This document shows positions 9,194 to 17,116 of a DNA stretch of 64,000 nucleotides, piece after piece (positions within the stretch are counted from its first letter, which is position 1; each line of letters starts with the position of its first letter). Both the position numbers and the translations under genes were made by a program. The notes under the pieces were generated by a model. That model was not told the DNA's origin and made no database searches. It was given only the letters and a program-made list of their open reading frames with translations. Source of the DNA: an uncultured Eubacteriales bacterium (GTDB lineage Bacteria > Bacillota > Clostridia > Christensenellales > CAG-314); NCBI GenBank assembly GCA_900544545.1, contig UQVY01000001.1, positions 191,855-255,854 on the forward strand, given 5' to 3'.

Positions 9194-10117
9194 TTGGCTG
9201 AAATTTTGTTTTTGACGGTGGATTCCGCGTCGGAGGGCAAACGTCTCGACAGCTTCATATCGGAAAGCGTCGACGATTTATCCCGCTCCCACGCGCAAAA
9301 GCTTATCGATTCGGGCGGAGTCCTCATTAACGGCGGGATTTTCAAGGCGAAAAAGGGCGTCAGAGCCGGCGATGTCGTGAGAATAGAGATTCCCGACCCA
9401 GTTCCGATAGACGTGCAGCCCGAGCCTATTCCGATAAACGTCGTGTACGAGGATTCCGATCTTGCCGTTATAGACAAGCAGCAGGGACTTACCGTTCATC
9501 CTGCCAACGGAGTTTACAGCGGTACTCTCGTCAACGCGCTTTTATACAGATTCAGGGACCTTTCGGGCATTAACGGAATGATAAGACCGGGAATTGTCCA
9601 CAGACTCGACAAAATGACCAGCGGACTTATGCTCGTTGCGAAAAACGACGCCGCGCATAACTTTCTCGCAGAGCAGATCGCTTCCAAAAAATGCCGCAGA
9701 GTCTATCACGCTCTCGTCGAGGGAGTTATAAAGGAGGACGAAGGCGTTATCGTCGAGCCGATAGGAAGAAGCCCCAAGGACAGGAAACAGATGGCAGTCG
9801 TTCCGGACGGAAGATACGCGGAAACGCATTACCGCGTTCTCGGAAGATACCGGAGCAATACTCTTTGCGCGTTCGAACTCAAAACGGGCAGAACTCATCA
9901 GATACGCGTTCACGCCAAGTACATAGGGCATCCCGTAGTTGGCGATTCCGTGTACGGATACAGGAATCAGAGATTCGCGCTCGACGGACAGCTTCTTCAT
10001 TCCAAGGAGATAACCTTTTGCGATTTATCGGGGAAAGAACTTCATTTCGAGAGCGAACTTCCCGACTATTTCGCAAAAATCGTAGGTATTTTGGATAAAT
10101 CCGAAAAAATCGGTTGA
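9194..10117 (+). CDS. RluD-family 23S rRNA pseudouridine synthase
   Basis: Isomerises uridines in large-subunit rRNA. An N-terminal S4 RNA-binding domain (about residues 15-75) precedes the catalytic domain, with the signature GIVHRLDKMTSGL containing the catalytic Asp139 and the late KTGRTHQIRVH motif. The start is a TTG that immediately follows the lspA stop, with AAAGGAG placed correctly inside the lspA end; no ATG fits the conserved N-terminus. Length is 307 residues. The exact target uridines cannot be assigned. Confidence 0.92.
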   Translation: MAEILFLTVDSASEGKRLDSFISESVDDLSRSHAQKLIDSGGVLINGGIFKAKKGVRAGDVVRIEIPDPVPIDVQPEPIPINVVYEDSDLAVIDKQQGLTVHPANGVYSGTLVNALLYRFRDLSGINGMIRPGIVHRLDKMTSGLMLVAKNDAAHNFLAEQIASKKCRRVYHALVEGVIKEDEGVIVEPIGRSPKDRKQMAVVPDGRYAETHYRVLGRYRSNTLCAFELKTGRTHQIRVHAKYIGHPVVGDSVYGYRNQRFALDGQLLHSKEITFCDLSGKELHFESELPDYFAKIVGILDKSEKIG

Positions 10118-10142
10118 CTATTACGGATAACTTTGCTATACT
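10114..10142 (+). promoter_or_regulatory. Sigma-A promoter overlapping the end of the pseudouridine synthase gene
   Basis: TTGACT at 10114-10119, a 17-base spacer and TATACT at 10137-10142. The -35 hexamer includes the upstream gene's stop codon. It would drive the small membrane protein gene. Confidence 0.75.
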
Positions 10143-10194
10143 GATAGAGCAGATTTTTTTTGCCCGATTCGGGTAAAGGTACAGAGGTGAAAAA

Positions 10195-10515
10195 ATGCAA
10201 AAAGTAGTTGAAAAGATTATTATGGGCTTTACCGCCGTAGCCGTTCTTCTAGCTATGCTCGGGTTGATTCTGAAAAGCTCCGGCTGCACCAACGCGGGCA
10301 TAATCGTTCTGATGATTGCCGCGACGGCTTATTTCCTTATTCAGTTGATTATGTACTGGAAAAACGGTGAAGCGTCCGAAAATAAATCGCTTATCTGGGG
10401 AGTTATCGTATCTTTCCTCGTCGCGCTCGTGATTTTCGTTCTCGGTATATTGCTTATGACCGGTAAGATTCTTCCCAACGGTTGGTTCGGCGCGGTCAAG
10501 ACGTTGATTTTCTGA
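10195..10515 (+). CDS. Small membrane protein of unknown function
   Basis: I do not recognise this 106-residue protein. Three to four hydrophobic segments are visible, roughly residues 10-27, 33-53, 66-86 and possibly the C-terminus, joined by short charged loops (WKNGEASENKS). There is no signal peptidase site. It has its own promoter, an AGAGGTG ribosome binding site seven bases before the ATG, and its own terminator, so it is probably a single-gene unit. Confidence 0.75.
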   Translation: MQKVVEKIIMGFTAVAVLLAMLGLILKSSGCTNAGIIVLMIAATAYFLIQLIMYWKNGEASENKSLIWGVIVSFLVALVIFVLGILLMTGKILPNGWFGAVKTLIF

Positions 10516-10532
10516 GATTAAAACATATATGA

Positions 10533-10558
10533 GCCGTCGGTTTTCCGGCGGCTTTTTT
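10533..10558 (+). terminator. Intrinsic terminator after the small membrane protein gene
   Basis: An 8-bp stem (GCCGTCGG/CCGGCGGC, one G-U pair) with a TTTT loop and six following T residues. Confidence 0.9.
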
Positions 10559-10658
10559 GTTTTCGTTATATTCGTTGTTTTTCTCGATTTACGATTTCGT
10601 TATATTTGTTCTTCTTAATCTGCGATTTCGTTTTTTACTTATCCGTAAATCCTTTTCT

Positions 10659-12149
10659 TCAGCCTATGACCGTGTTTCCGTTCAGCCAGGAAGAAAACCA
10701 TTTTTTCATATCCGAACCGTATTCCTTTTCGAAACAGCTTATGAAAAGCTCGGGAGTGGCTATCGAATATTTACCCGCCTCGAAATAGCGGCGGAGAGCC
10801 TTCGAAAATCTCTTTTCGCCTACCGTATCGTAAAGACTGTCCGTCATAAGCATTCCCTTGAGATAAGTTATGACCGCATAGCTCTGAGCATTCGGAAAAT
10901 CCGTAAGCGGACGACTCATAGACGTATCGAGGTCTTTTTTGTAGTTTATGATGACGTCGTAGAAGAGCTTATATCTTTTATACGAGTTTTTGAGAGTTTC
11001 GGATGCGTCGCCGTAATCGGGAAAAGCCTTGTAAAACAGAATGACGGAGTATTCGGCAAGACCTTCGTCCAGCCAGGCTTCGTTGAACTGATCGTTTCCG
11101 ACGAGTCCGTACCACCACTGATGGGCGGTTTCGTGAATCACGACTTTATTGAAGCTGTCGCGTTTCAGGTCGTCCGAAACGAAAACGAGATTCGGGTATT
11201 CCATTCCGCCCGCCGCCGCGAGAGTAGTTTCGGCTACGCAGTAGGTCCCGTAGGGGTATTTGCCGAAGGAGGACGAAAAGAAGCCGAAACAATCCGAGAT
11301 GAGCCGGAGAGTGGAATCGGGATCGGAGTCTTTACGGTAAAAGTATTTTATCTCGGTTTTGTCTTTGACGGCGGAAAGGACGCTGAATTCTTCCGAAGCG
11401 CAGAGGGAAAAATCGCGGATACATTTCTGCTCGAAACGATAGGTAACGCTTCCGTCGGAGACGGTTTTTTCTTTGAGGTCGCCCGAGTGAGCGACGGTAA
11501 AACCTTCCGGAACGATGAAGGTTACCGAATAATTTGCGGCGGGAGTAACGAAAGGGTCTCCGATTGCCGTATACGGGTGTCTTATAAAAGTCCCGTTTTC
11601 TTCGTAACAGAGTACGGGATAGGCGTTTGCGAGATTATATATTCCGTCGGAATATCCGAGCCTGTGGCGGACGTTCGCAAGCCTGACGGAATAGGTTATT
11701 TCGGCTTCGGTAGAATCGTTGAGGAAGAGCTCTTTCCCGAGCGGTACGGAAAGAACGTCCTCGTCGTCGCCCGTTATCGAAAAATCCGCCGTTTCTCCGT
11801 CGATTTTCACGGCGGTTACGGTTATTCCTCCGTAGGATAATCCGTCGGGATAGGCTTCGTTCCGGGCTGTTTTGTCTACGGCGGGATTCTTCGCGTCTTC
11901 TCTGTAAGCGTTGGGGATAAGTCGGAATTCGAGCGCGCTTACGGAAGAATCGGAGCCGTTCGTATACCTGAGTTTGGTATGGCCGGACAGGGTATTGTCC
12001 TCCGTATGAAGACTCAGCGTGATTTCGTAGTCGTTCAGTTTTTCGGATATGAGTCTGAGTTCGTCGCGGACGCATCCGGCGGTGATCAGAAACAGCAGTA
12101 CGATCAGACAAAGAACCGTTATCGTGAAAATAATCTGTTTTTTTTGCAT
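10659..12149 (-). CDS. M1-family zinc metallopeptidase, predicted lipoprotein
   Basis: A gluzincin peptidase of the M1 (aminopeptidase N) family anchored to the outer face of the membrane. The N-terminus is a hydrophobic signal with lipobox LITAGC, so maturation by LspA is expected. The zinc site is HETAHQWW, with the third ligand in NEAWLDEGLAEY; a GGMEYPN motif, the M1 substrate-binding signature, lies upstream. The N-terminal half is the usual beta-sandwich. At 496 residues it lacks the long C-terminal helical domain of full aminopeptidases N. It follows an ArsR-type regulator gene on the same strand, 65 bases apart. Confidence 0.92.
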   Translation of the reverse strand: MQKKQIIFTITVLCLIVLLFLITAGCVRDELRLISEKLNDYEITLSLHTEDNTLSGHTKLRYTNGSDSSVSALEFRLIPNAYREDAKNPAVDKTARNEAYPDGLSYGGITVTAVKIDGETADFSITGDDEDVLSVPLGKELFLNDSTEAEITYSVRLANVRHRLGYSDGIYNLANAYPVLCYEENGTFIRHPYTAIGDPFVTPAANYSVTFIVPEGFTVAHSGDLKEKTVSDGSVTYRFEQKCIRDFSLCASEEFSVLSAVKDKTEIKYFYRKDSDPDSTLRLISDCFGFFSSSFGKYPYGTYCVAETTLAAAGGMEYPNLVFVSDDLKRDSFNKVVIHETAHQWWYGLVGNDQFNEAWLDEGLAEYSVILFYKAFPDYGDASETLKNSYKRYKLFYDVIINYKKDLDTSMSRPLTDFPNAQSYAVITYLKGMLMTDSLYDTVGEKRFSKALRRYFEAGKYSIATPELFISCFEKEYGSDMKKWFSSWLNGNTVIG

Positions 12150-12214
12150 AACGAAATACCTCTCAAAGCTGTACTAATGCTTATGAGAGGCAAAGTCGGA
12201 TTATGCGTGCGGAA

Positions 12215-12550
12215 TTAGTTTTCTTTAAGGCATCTTTCCGCGGCGTAGAGCAGAATTTCGTTGAAGGAATCGTCCTTGAGAAGATAAAAGACGGTTTTCC
12301 CCTGTCGTTTCGAAAGGATTATTCCGCGGTCCTTGAGCGTGCGGAGCTGATGGGAAAGCGTGGTCTGATTCATTCCGAGAACCTCGGCGAGGTCGTTTAC
12401 GCAGACCTCCGAAACCGAAAGAGCCGAGAGTATCCTGAGCCGCGTGGAATCGGAAAAAACGTCGAAAAAATCGGCGAGTTTACAGGCGGTAGCCGTATCG
12501 GGAAGATAGTATTCTATTTCGTCGCGTGTTTTCGTGTCGAGAAGCTGCAT
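12215..12550 (-). CDS. ArsR-family transcriptional regulator
   Basis: A 111-residue winged-helix repressor. The recognition helix region EVLGMNQTTLSHQLRTLKD and the wing ILSKRQGKTVFYLL are typical of ArsR/SmtB proteins. The ELCVCDL metal-binding motif of ArsR/CadC is only partly kept (EVCVNDL, one Cys); other cysteines lie near residue 23 and near the C-terminus, so metal sensing is possible but not shown. It probably shares a transcript with the M1 peptidase gene, which would be an unusual target for an ArsR repressor. Confidence 0.92.
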   Translation of the reverse strand: MQLLDTKTRDEIEYYLPDTATACKLADFFDVFSDSTRLRILSALSVSEVCVNDLAEVLGMNQTTLSHQLRTLKDRGIILSKRQGKTVFYLLKDDSFNEILLYAAERCLKEN

Positions 12551-12616
12551 TGTCCTTTCTCCTTATGTAATTTAGCGGTGGCTTGCGGTTTTTACGGGAA
12601 AATTATAACATTTGTA

Positions 12617-12644
12617 ACGCCGCGGGATTTTGACGCATATTGTA
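12617..12644 (+). promoter_or_regulatory. Candidate sigma-K promoter upstream of a Cys-rich peptide gene
   Basis: AC at 12617-12618, a 17-base spacer and CATATTGTA at 12636-12644 fit the sigma-K pattern AC-N17-CATANNNTA. The same pattern with the same spacing precedes the Cys-rich gene at 16709. Confidence 0.5.
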
Positions 12645-12678
12645 TTATAAAAAAGATTTTTGACGGAGGCTGCAAAGT

Positions 12679-12903
12679 ATGCGCATATCTTCAAATCTGT
12701 TATATTTACTGCTGCTTTACGCGGTTCTCGATAAAAACAACCGTCTTTCGGTTACTACGGGATTGCTGATTGCGGGCGGAATAATGCTCTTCGGACTTTA
12801 TTGCTGCAATCCGTTTTTCTTCTGCGGCGGTCAGAGCGGCAGAGCATGTCCCGGCAGGCAGCAGTCGGTCAATAATCCGTTCATCCTGACCAACGGACTT
12901 TAA
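12679..12903 (+). CDS. Small Cys-rich hydrophobic peptide, possibly sporulation-specific
   Basis: I do not recognise this 74-residue protein. It has hydrophobic stretches at about residues 4-16 and 27-50, the latter ending in a cysteine cluster (LYCCNPFFFCGG), then a polar tail. GGAGG is placed 10 bases before the ATG. A sigma-K-like promoter upstream and the resemblance in style to the peptide at 16709 (hydrophobic segment plus paired Cys) suggest a spore coat or mother-cell role. This is inference from composition and promoter shape only. Confidence 0.6.
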   Translation: MRISSNLLYLLLLYAVLDKNNRLSVTTGLLIAGGIMLFGLYCCNPFFFCGGQSGRACPGRQQSVNNPFILTNGL

Positions 12904-13016
12904 CTCTTATTCGCGTGCCGTATCCGTTTTACGCGAAGTTCTTCGTCCGAAAAGACGCGTTGCCGCGCCGAATTCCGCAACGGATAAAATCTCCCTCATA
13001 TTTATACTCAAAAGAC

Positions 13017-13045
13017 TTGACATTACGGCTGAAAAGCTGTATAAT
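13017..13045 (+). promoter_or_regulatory. Consensus sigma-A promoter for pyrG
   Basis: TTGACA at 13017-13022, a 17-base spacer and TATAAT at 13040-13045 match consensus exactly. The predicted leader is about 140 bases long. Its start lacks the GGG run used for reiterative-transcription control of pyrG in Bacillus. Confidence 0.9.
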
Positions 13046-13110
13046 CAAAAACGTGTTTCGGAGCGGCTCCGCGGTCGCTTCGTTAAACCCGTAAACTATA
13101 CGGAGATGTA

Positions 13111-13134
13111 AAAAAAAACCCCTTTCGGGGCTTG
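13111..13134 (-). terminator. Terminator-like element in the pyrG leader, strongest on the minus strand
   Basis: CCCC-TTTC-GGGG is preceded on the plus strand by a run of A residues. Read on the minus strand it is a GC hairpin followed by about nine Us, a classic terminator, although no minus-strand gene ends here. On the plus strand only a weak CTTGGTTTT tract follows. It may act as an attenuator or stop antisense transcription. Confidence 0.5.
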
Positions 13135-13193
13135 GTTTTGCGTCTCTGTTTTTATTTTTGCGATTTATTATCGGATGAGGAGAGTAGTATTCA

Positions 13194-14804
13194 ATGAAAT
13201 ACGTTTTTGTTACGGGCGGAGTCGTTTCCGGCTTGGGTAAAGGAATTACTGCGGCGTCGTTGGGCAGGCTTCTTAAAGCGAGGGGTTATAAGATTATTTC
13301 CCAGAAACTCGACCCTTATATCAACGTCGATCCGGGTACGATGAGTCCGTACGAACACGGCGAAGTTTTCGTTACCGACGACGGAACCGAAACAGATCTG
13401 GATCTCGGTCACTACGAGAGATTTATAGACGAGAATCTCAACAAGTACAGCAACCTTACGACGGGTAAGGTCTACGATAACGTTTTAAGGAAGGAGCGCG
13501 AAGGAGAGTATCTCGGAAGAACCGTTCAGGTCATTCCGCATATCACGAACGAAATCAAGAGTTTCGTTTATCAGGTCGGACAGATTGCCGACGCCGACGT
13601 AATCATAACCGAGATCGGGGGTACGACCGGAGATATAGAGAGTCTTCCGTTTATCGAAGCGATAAAGCAGGTAGCTCACGACGTAGGCAGACAGAATTGT
13701 CTTTTCATTCACGTTACGCTCGTTCCCTATCTTCACAGTTCCGAGGAACATAAGTCCAAGCCGACTCAGCATTCGGTCAAGGAGCTTAATTCTCTGGGTA
13801 TCTTCCCCGATATTATCGTAACGAGAAGCGACCGTCCCATAGAGTCGTATATAAAGGATAAAATCGCGCAGTTCTGTTACGTTGACAGGAGATGCGTTAT
13901 CGAAAACAGGAACGTCGAGCTGCTCTACGAAGCTCCGGTTATGCTGGAAAGCGAGGACTTCTCTCTTATTGCCTGCGAAAAGCTCGGACTCGATCCGAGA
14001 ACCATCGACCTTTCGGGCTGGAACGGAATGCTCGAAAAAGCAAAAAGAAGAGAAGGCTCGGTCAGAATCGCTCTCGTCGGAAAGTACGTCAAGCTTCACG
14101 ACGCCTATCTTTCCGTAGCCGAAGCTCTGAGACACGCGGGTATCGAAAACGGCGTTTACGTCTGTATAGACTGGATTCAGAGCGAAGAGCTTAACGAAGA
14201 AAACGTTGCGAAAAAGCTCGGTCGGGCGGACGGAATAATCGTCCCGGGCGGTTTCGGAAACAGAGGCGTGGAGGGTATGATAACGGCTGCGAATTACGCG
14301 AGAGAAAACAACGTTCCTTATCTCGGAATATGCCTCGGTATGCAGGTAGCAGCCATAGAATTCGCAAGGAACAGGCTCGGATACGCGGACGCACATTCAA
14401 GCGAGTTCGTTCCGGATACTCCTCATGCCGTTATCGACCTTATGAAAGACCAGAAGGACGTGCGTATAGGCGGAACGATGAGACTCGGGGCTTATCCCTG
14501 CGACGTAAAGGAAGATACGCTTCTTTACGAATGCTATAAAGAGAAGTATATTTCCGAGCGCCATCGTCATCGCTGGGAATTCAACAACCTCTATCGCGCG
14601 GGCTACGAAGAAAAGGGCGCGGTTATCAGCGGCACGAGTATGGACGGAGCTTTGGTGGAGGCATTCGAGGTTCCCGAAAACGACTTCTATATCGGCGTTC
14701 AGTTCCATCCCGAATTCAAGAGCCGTCCCAATCGTCCTCATCCGCTTTTCTGCGGCTTCATAAAGGCTTCGGTCGGCAACAGAGATAAAAAAGAGAATAA
14801 ATAA
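13194..14804 (+). CDS. pyrG: CTP synthase
   Basis: Aminates UTP to CTP using glutamine. The N-terminal synthetase domain opens with FVTGGVVSGLGKG and contains DPYINVDPGTMSP and GEVFVTDDG. The C-terminal class I glutamine amidotransferase domain has the nucleophile Cys in YLGICLGMQ (near residue 379) and the His-Glu pair in QFHPEF. At 536 residues the length is normal. It has its own consensus promoter and a leader with hairpins. AGGAG lies upstream of the ATG at a slightly long spacing. Confidence 0.97.
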   Translation: MKYVFVTGGVVSGLGKGITAASLGRLLKARGYKIISQKLDPYINVDPGTMSPYEHGEVFVTDDGTETDLDLGHYERFIDENLNKYSNLTTGKVYDNVLRKEREGEYLGRTVQVIPHITNEIKSFVYQVGQIADADVIITEIGGTTGDIESLPFIEAIKQVAHDVGRQNCLFIHVTLVPYLHSSEEHKSKPTQHSVKELNSLGIFPDIIVTRSDRPIESYIKDKIAQFCYVDRRCVIENRNVELLYEAPVMLESEDFSLIACEKLGLDPRTIDLSGWNGMLEKAKRREGSVRIALVGKYVKLHDAYLSVAEALRHAGIENGVYVCIDWIQSEELNEENVAKKLGRADGIIVPGGFGNRGVEGMITAANYARENNVPYLGICLGMQVAAIEFARNRLGYADAHSSEFVPDTPHAVIDLMKDQKDVRIGGTMRLGAYPCDVKEDTLLYECYKEKYISERHRHRWEFNNLYRAGYEEKGAVISGTSMDGALVEAFEVPENDFYIGVQFHPEFKSRPNRPHPLFCGFIKASVGNRDKKENK

Positions 14805-14889
14805 CCTACGGTCGGACATTTATTTCCGCCTCCGCATATAATTAAACAGGATTGATTGATAATCGTTTTTCTTCGGGAGGTAGATATAA

Positions 14890-15489
14890 ATGAGTCTTAT
14901 TACCGATTGCACGGATAACACGAAAAAGATATGCGTTCAGGTCAAGAGGGTTTTCGACGCCTGCCGAAAGCAGCTTTCGCTGACCGATCAGACCGTTATC
15001 GTAAATAACGTAAGTCCCGCCGCGCCCGTTCTGCCTTTGACTTACGTAGGGGCGAAAAGCTCTTCCGCGAGAGCGACTTTATCGGGCGTTACGGTAACTC
15101 CGCTCGAATGCGGGACGACCGCAAGATACAAGGGCGACGCGATTATTCCGCTTACCGTAACTTACAGGGATTCGGCGGGCGTTACGGGGACTGGGACGTC
15201 GAGCCTTACCGTTCCTTTCGATATAGCCTTGACGCTGCCGCAGAATTCGATTATGCCTTATTCAGTCGAAGCCGTGGTTTCCGCTCAAAGCTCCATAGGG
15301 ACTTACACGGGCAGCGACGTCGGAGGGTATAATTTCGTAATCGACTGTTGCGTTCTTCTCATAATAAAGGTGGTTATGGAGGCGGAGATACTTATTCCCG
15401 CTTACGGATACGCGGTTATTCCCGAATGCAGCGATTTCGGCGACAGAGTCTGCGACCTTTTCTTTTCTCAGCCGGTCTTTCCCGACTGA
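14890..15489 (+). CDS. Hypothetical protein with conserved-looking cysteines, possible spore-coat type
   Basis: I do not recognise this 199-residue protein. It is Thr/Ser/Val-rich, with predicted beta-strand character, and has cysteines at 7, 15 and 25, a CC pair and two Cys near the C-terminus. There is no signal peptide. A hydrophobic patch (CCVLLIIKVV) near residue 150 may be a buried strand rather than a membrane segment. GGGAGGT precedes the ATG. A sigma-E-like -10 (CATATAAT at 14835-14842) lies upstream but its -35 is weak. It has its own terminator. Confidence 0.7.
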   Translation: MSLITDCTDNTKKICVQVKRVFDACRKQLSLTDQTVIVNNVSPAAPVLPLTYVGAKSSSARATLSGVTVTPLECGTTARYKGDAIIPLTVTYRDSAGVTGTGTSSLTVPFDIALTLPQNSIMPYSVEAVVSAQSSIGTYTGSDVGGYNFVIDCCVLLIIKVVMEAEILIPAYGYAVIPECSDFGDRVCDLFFSQPVFPD

Positions 15490-15506
15490 TTTTCCTTTCG
15501 GCTCGG

Positions 15507-15533
15507 AGAGTCCGCAAATGCGGACTCTTTTTT
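15507..15533 (+). terminator. Intrinsic terminator after the 199-residue hypothetical gene
   Basis: A 9-bp stem (AGAGTCCGC/GCGGACTCT) with an AAAT loop, followed by a T run. Confidence 0.93.
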
Positions 15534-15571
15534 CGTGGGTTTTAATGTATTTGAAAATGATTTGGAAAAGC

Positions 15572-15600
15572 TTGACACGCCCGAGAGATCAAGTTATAAT
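15572..15600 (+). promoter_or_regulatory. Consensus sigma-A promoter for the lipoprotein gene
   Basis: TTGACA at 15572-15577, a 17-base spacer and TATAAT at 15595-15600 match consensus exactly. Confidence 0.9.
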
Positions 15601-15666
15601 ACAATAAACCGAAGATTAAATATTTTCGGTATTGATTGAATCTATATTATAAAAAGGAGGCGTATT

Positions 15667-16191
15667 ATGAAAAAACTTCTTGCATTGCTGCTTACGGTAT
15701 CCGTTCTGTGCGTTTTTTCGGGCTGTGTTCTGAAGCTTTCCATGCCCGAAGATACCGACCTCGCTTTTTGGCTCACTTATGAAGTAAAACAGGGAGATTT
15801 CGAAGGATACAACGTCGAGCCGTATACGGTGGGCGGTCAGCGTTATTATCCCGCAAAATACGAGCCTGTTACGGACGTAGCGGAGGGAGTGGGCGTTGCT
15901 CCCGAAATCTGCGTTATCTACGAAGTAACTTCCTATCCCGATTATTCGGATAAAACCAAGTGCGTAACCTATATAAGCGTTACCGATCCCGAAGTAAGAG
16001 TCTACGGACTTACGATTAACTCGACCGAAGATGAATTCAGACGCGTTATGGAGGAGAAGGGCTTTTCCGTGAGCTATCCGGCGTCTACGTTTATGGAAGC
16101 CGTCCGCGGAAATGAAACGGTTTCGTTCACTCCGGGGAAAAGGATTATCGCGAAGGTCGGAATTACCAACCGATACGGCATCAAATACTGA
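15667..16191 (+). CDS. Predicted lipoprotein of unknown function
   Basis: A 174-residue protein with a type II signal peptide: positively charged start, hydrophobic core and lipobox VFSGC at about residues 17-21. The mature part is acidic and rich in Tyr, Val and Thr, suggesting a small beta-rich extracytoplasmic domain; no catalytic motif is apparent. AAAGGAGG precedes the ATG. It is a one-gene unit with a consensus promoter and its own terminator, so it is probably expressed in vegetative cells. Confidence 0.82.
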   Translation: MKKLLALLLTVSVLCVFSGCVLKLSMPEDTDLAFWLTYEVKQGDFEGYNVEPYTVGGQRYYPAKYEPVTDVAEGVGVAPEICVIYEVTSYPDYSDKTKCVTYISVTDPEVRVYGLTINSTEDEFRRVMEEKGFSVSYPASTFMEAVRGNETVSFTPGKRIIAKVGITNRYGIKY

Positions 16192-16247
16192 AAAGAACTT
16201 GTAATTTACGGAAAACAAATCGCTTCGTAAACGTAACAGAATAAAAG

Positions 16248-16272
16248 GCTCGCTCAGAGGCGGGCTTTTTTT
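16248..16272 (+). terminator. Intrinsic terminator after the lipoprotein gene
   Basis: GCTCGC/GCGGGC stem (one G-U pair) with a 6-base loop and seven Ts. It ends right before an ATG at 16273 that opens the spoIIID frame, which argues against that ATG being the real start. Confidence 0.85.
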
Positions 16273-16274
16273 AT

Positions 16275-16303
16275 GAATAACCGAGAGCCGTCCGACATAC
16301 TAT
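16275..16303 (+). promoter_or_regulatory. Candidate sigma-E promoter for spoIIID
   Basis: GAATAA at 16275-16280, a 15-base spacer and CATACTAT at 16296-16303 resemble the sigma-E elements (KMATAWW and CATACANT). In Bacillus subtilis spoIIID is sigma-E dependent. The -10 ends only five bases before ATG 16309. Confidence 0.5.
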
Positions 16304-16308
16304 ACGGT

Positions 16309-16572
16309 ATGGAAGAAGCAATCTATAAACGAGTTATTCTTGAAGCGGAATATATCCTCGAAAACAAATCTACGCTTCGCGCAACCGCAAAAGAAATGGG
16401 AATCTGTAAATCTACGGTACATAAGGACCTTACCGTGCGTCTGCCCGAATACGACGGTTTTCTTGCCGAGGAGGTCAGGAAGCTTCTGGATTTCAATCTG
16501 TCCGTGCGTCATATAAGGGGCGGAGAGGCGAGAAGAAAGCATTCCGCCGCATTTTCGGGGAATACGGATTAA
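16309..16572 (+). CDS. spoIIID: Sporulation transcriptional regulator SpoIIID
   Basis: A small DNA-binding protein that switches mother-cell gene expression between sigma-E and sigma-K. The match is strong along the whole HTH: RATAKEMGICKSTVHKDL, then RLPEYDGFLAEEVRKLLDFN and the basic SVRHIRGGEA. From ATG 16309 the protein is 87 residues and begins where SpoIIID proteins normally begin. The frame is also open to ATG 16273, which directly abuts a terminator T tract. No clear ribosome binding site precedes 16309. With the sigma-E-like -10 so close, the message may be leaderless. Confidence 0.93.
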   Translation: MEEAIYKRVILEAEYILENKSTLRATAKEMGICKSTVHKDLTVRLPEYDGFLAEEVRKLLDFNLSVRHIRGGEARRKHSAAFSGNTD

Positions 16573-16646
16573 AGGCGGATACGAATTAAAAGCGGACGCG
16601 GATTTCCGTAAGCGGAAGCCGATTTGCCGAGGCCGAATCGTAAGTA

Positions 16647-16674
16647 ACACTTTTTTCTGCGGTATCATAGAGTA
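16647..16674 (+). promoter_or_regulatory. Candidate sigma-K promoter upstream of the second Cys-rich peptide gene
   Basis: AC at 16647-16648, a 17-base spacer and CATAGAGTA at 16666-16674 fit AC-N17-CATANNNTA. A short hairpin (GGGG-TTATC-CCC region, 16683-16696) follows before the ribosome binding site. Confidence 0.5.
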
Positions 16675-16708
16675 TTGTAGAAGGGGGTTATCCCCTGAGG
16701 AGGTGCTT

Positions 16709-16912
16709 ATGTTCAACTTCAACAACGGTCCCGGTTCGGAAGGAAAGTGTAACTGTACCTGGATGATTCTGCTTATTCTGTTTATCGTTTTCTGCGGTTG
16801 CGGAAAGTGCGGCGATAAGCAGTTTACGCTGTGCATCAATCCCTGTTCTCTCGCGCCGATCCTTGCGCTTGCATTCTGCTGCGGCGGTATAGGAATCTCC
16901 AAGGGCTGCTGA
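16709..16912 (+). CDS. Small Cys-rich membrane peptide, possibly sporulation-specific
   Basis: I do not recognise this 67-residue protein. A polar, Asn/Gly-rich start is followed by a hydrophobic helix (about residues 17-29) running into FCGCGKCG, then a second hydrophobic stretch with CCGG and a final Cys: about nine cysteines in all. AGGAGG is spaced six bases before ATG 16709; a GTG two codons upstream overlaps the ribosome binding site. The sigma-K-like promoter and the spoIIID gene just upstream suggest a late mother-cell product, but the function is unknown. Confidence 0.65.
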   Translation: MFNFNNGPGSEGKCNCTWMILLILFIVFCGCGKCGDKQFTLCINPCSLAPILALAFCCGGIGISKGC

Positions 16913-16983
16913 CGATACTGCGGAGCGGGCGACCGCAGACCGAGCGTCGGGCTTAAGCCGTACGTAAGAAATACCCAAAGAAA

Positions 16984-17010
16984 AACGGCCGGATGGATTT
17001 CCGGTCGTTT
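16984..17010. terminator. Bidirectional terminator between the Cys-rich peptide gene and the radical-SAM gene
   Basis: A 9-bp stem (AACGGCCGG/CCGGTCGTT) lies between A-rich and T-rich flanks. It can serve both the plus-strand gene at 16709 and the minus-strand gene ending at 17117. Confidence 0.8.
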
Positions 17011-17116
17011 GATTTTTATCCGATAAGTTTTGATTTCCGTTTTCTGAAAGGGAATGCGTTTTCCGTCGGAGGCTTCGATTCCGCGCAAAGCGGAAAACCT
17101 TCCGTAAGAGCCGGAG

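Noticed and set aside
10557..11840. 427-codon open frame on the plus strand
   Set aside because: It lies exactly opposite the M1 metallopeptidase gene, has no ribosome binding site and no protein-like motif; it is a codon-bias shadow.
13052..13060. Reiterative-transcription (GGG start) control of pyrG
   Set aside because: The predicted transcript start region does not begin with a G run.
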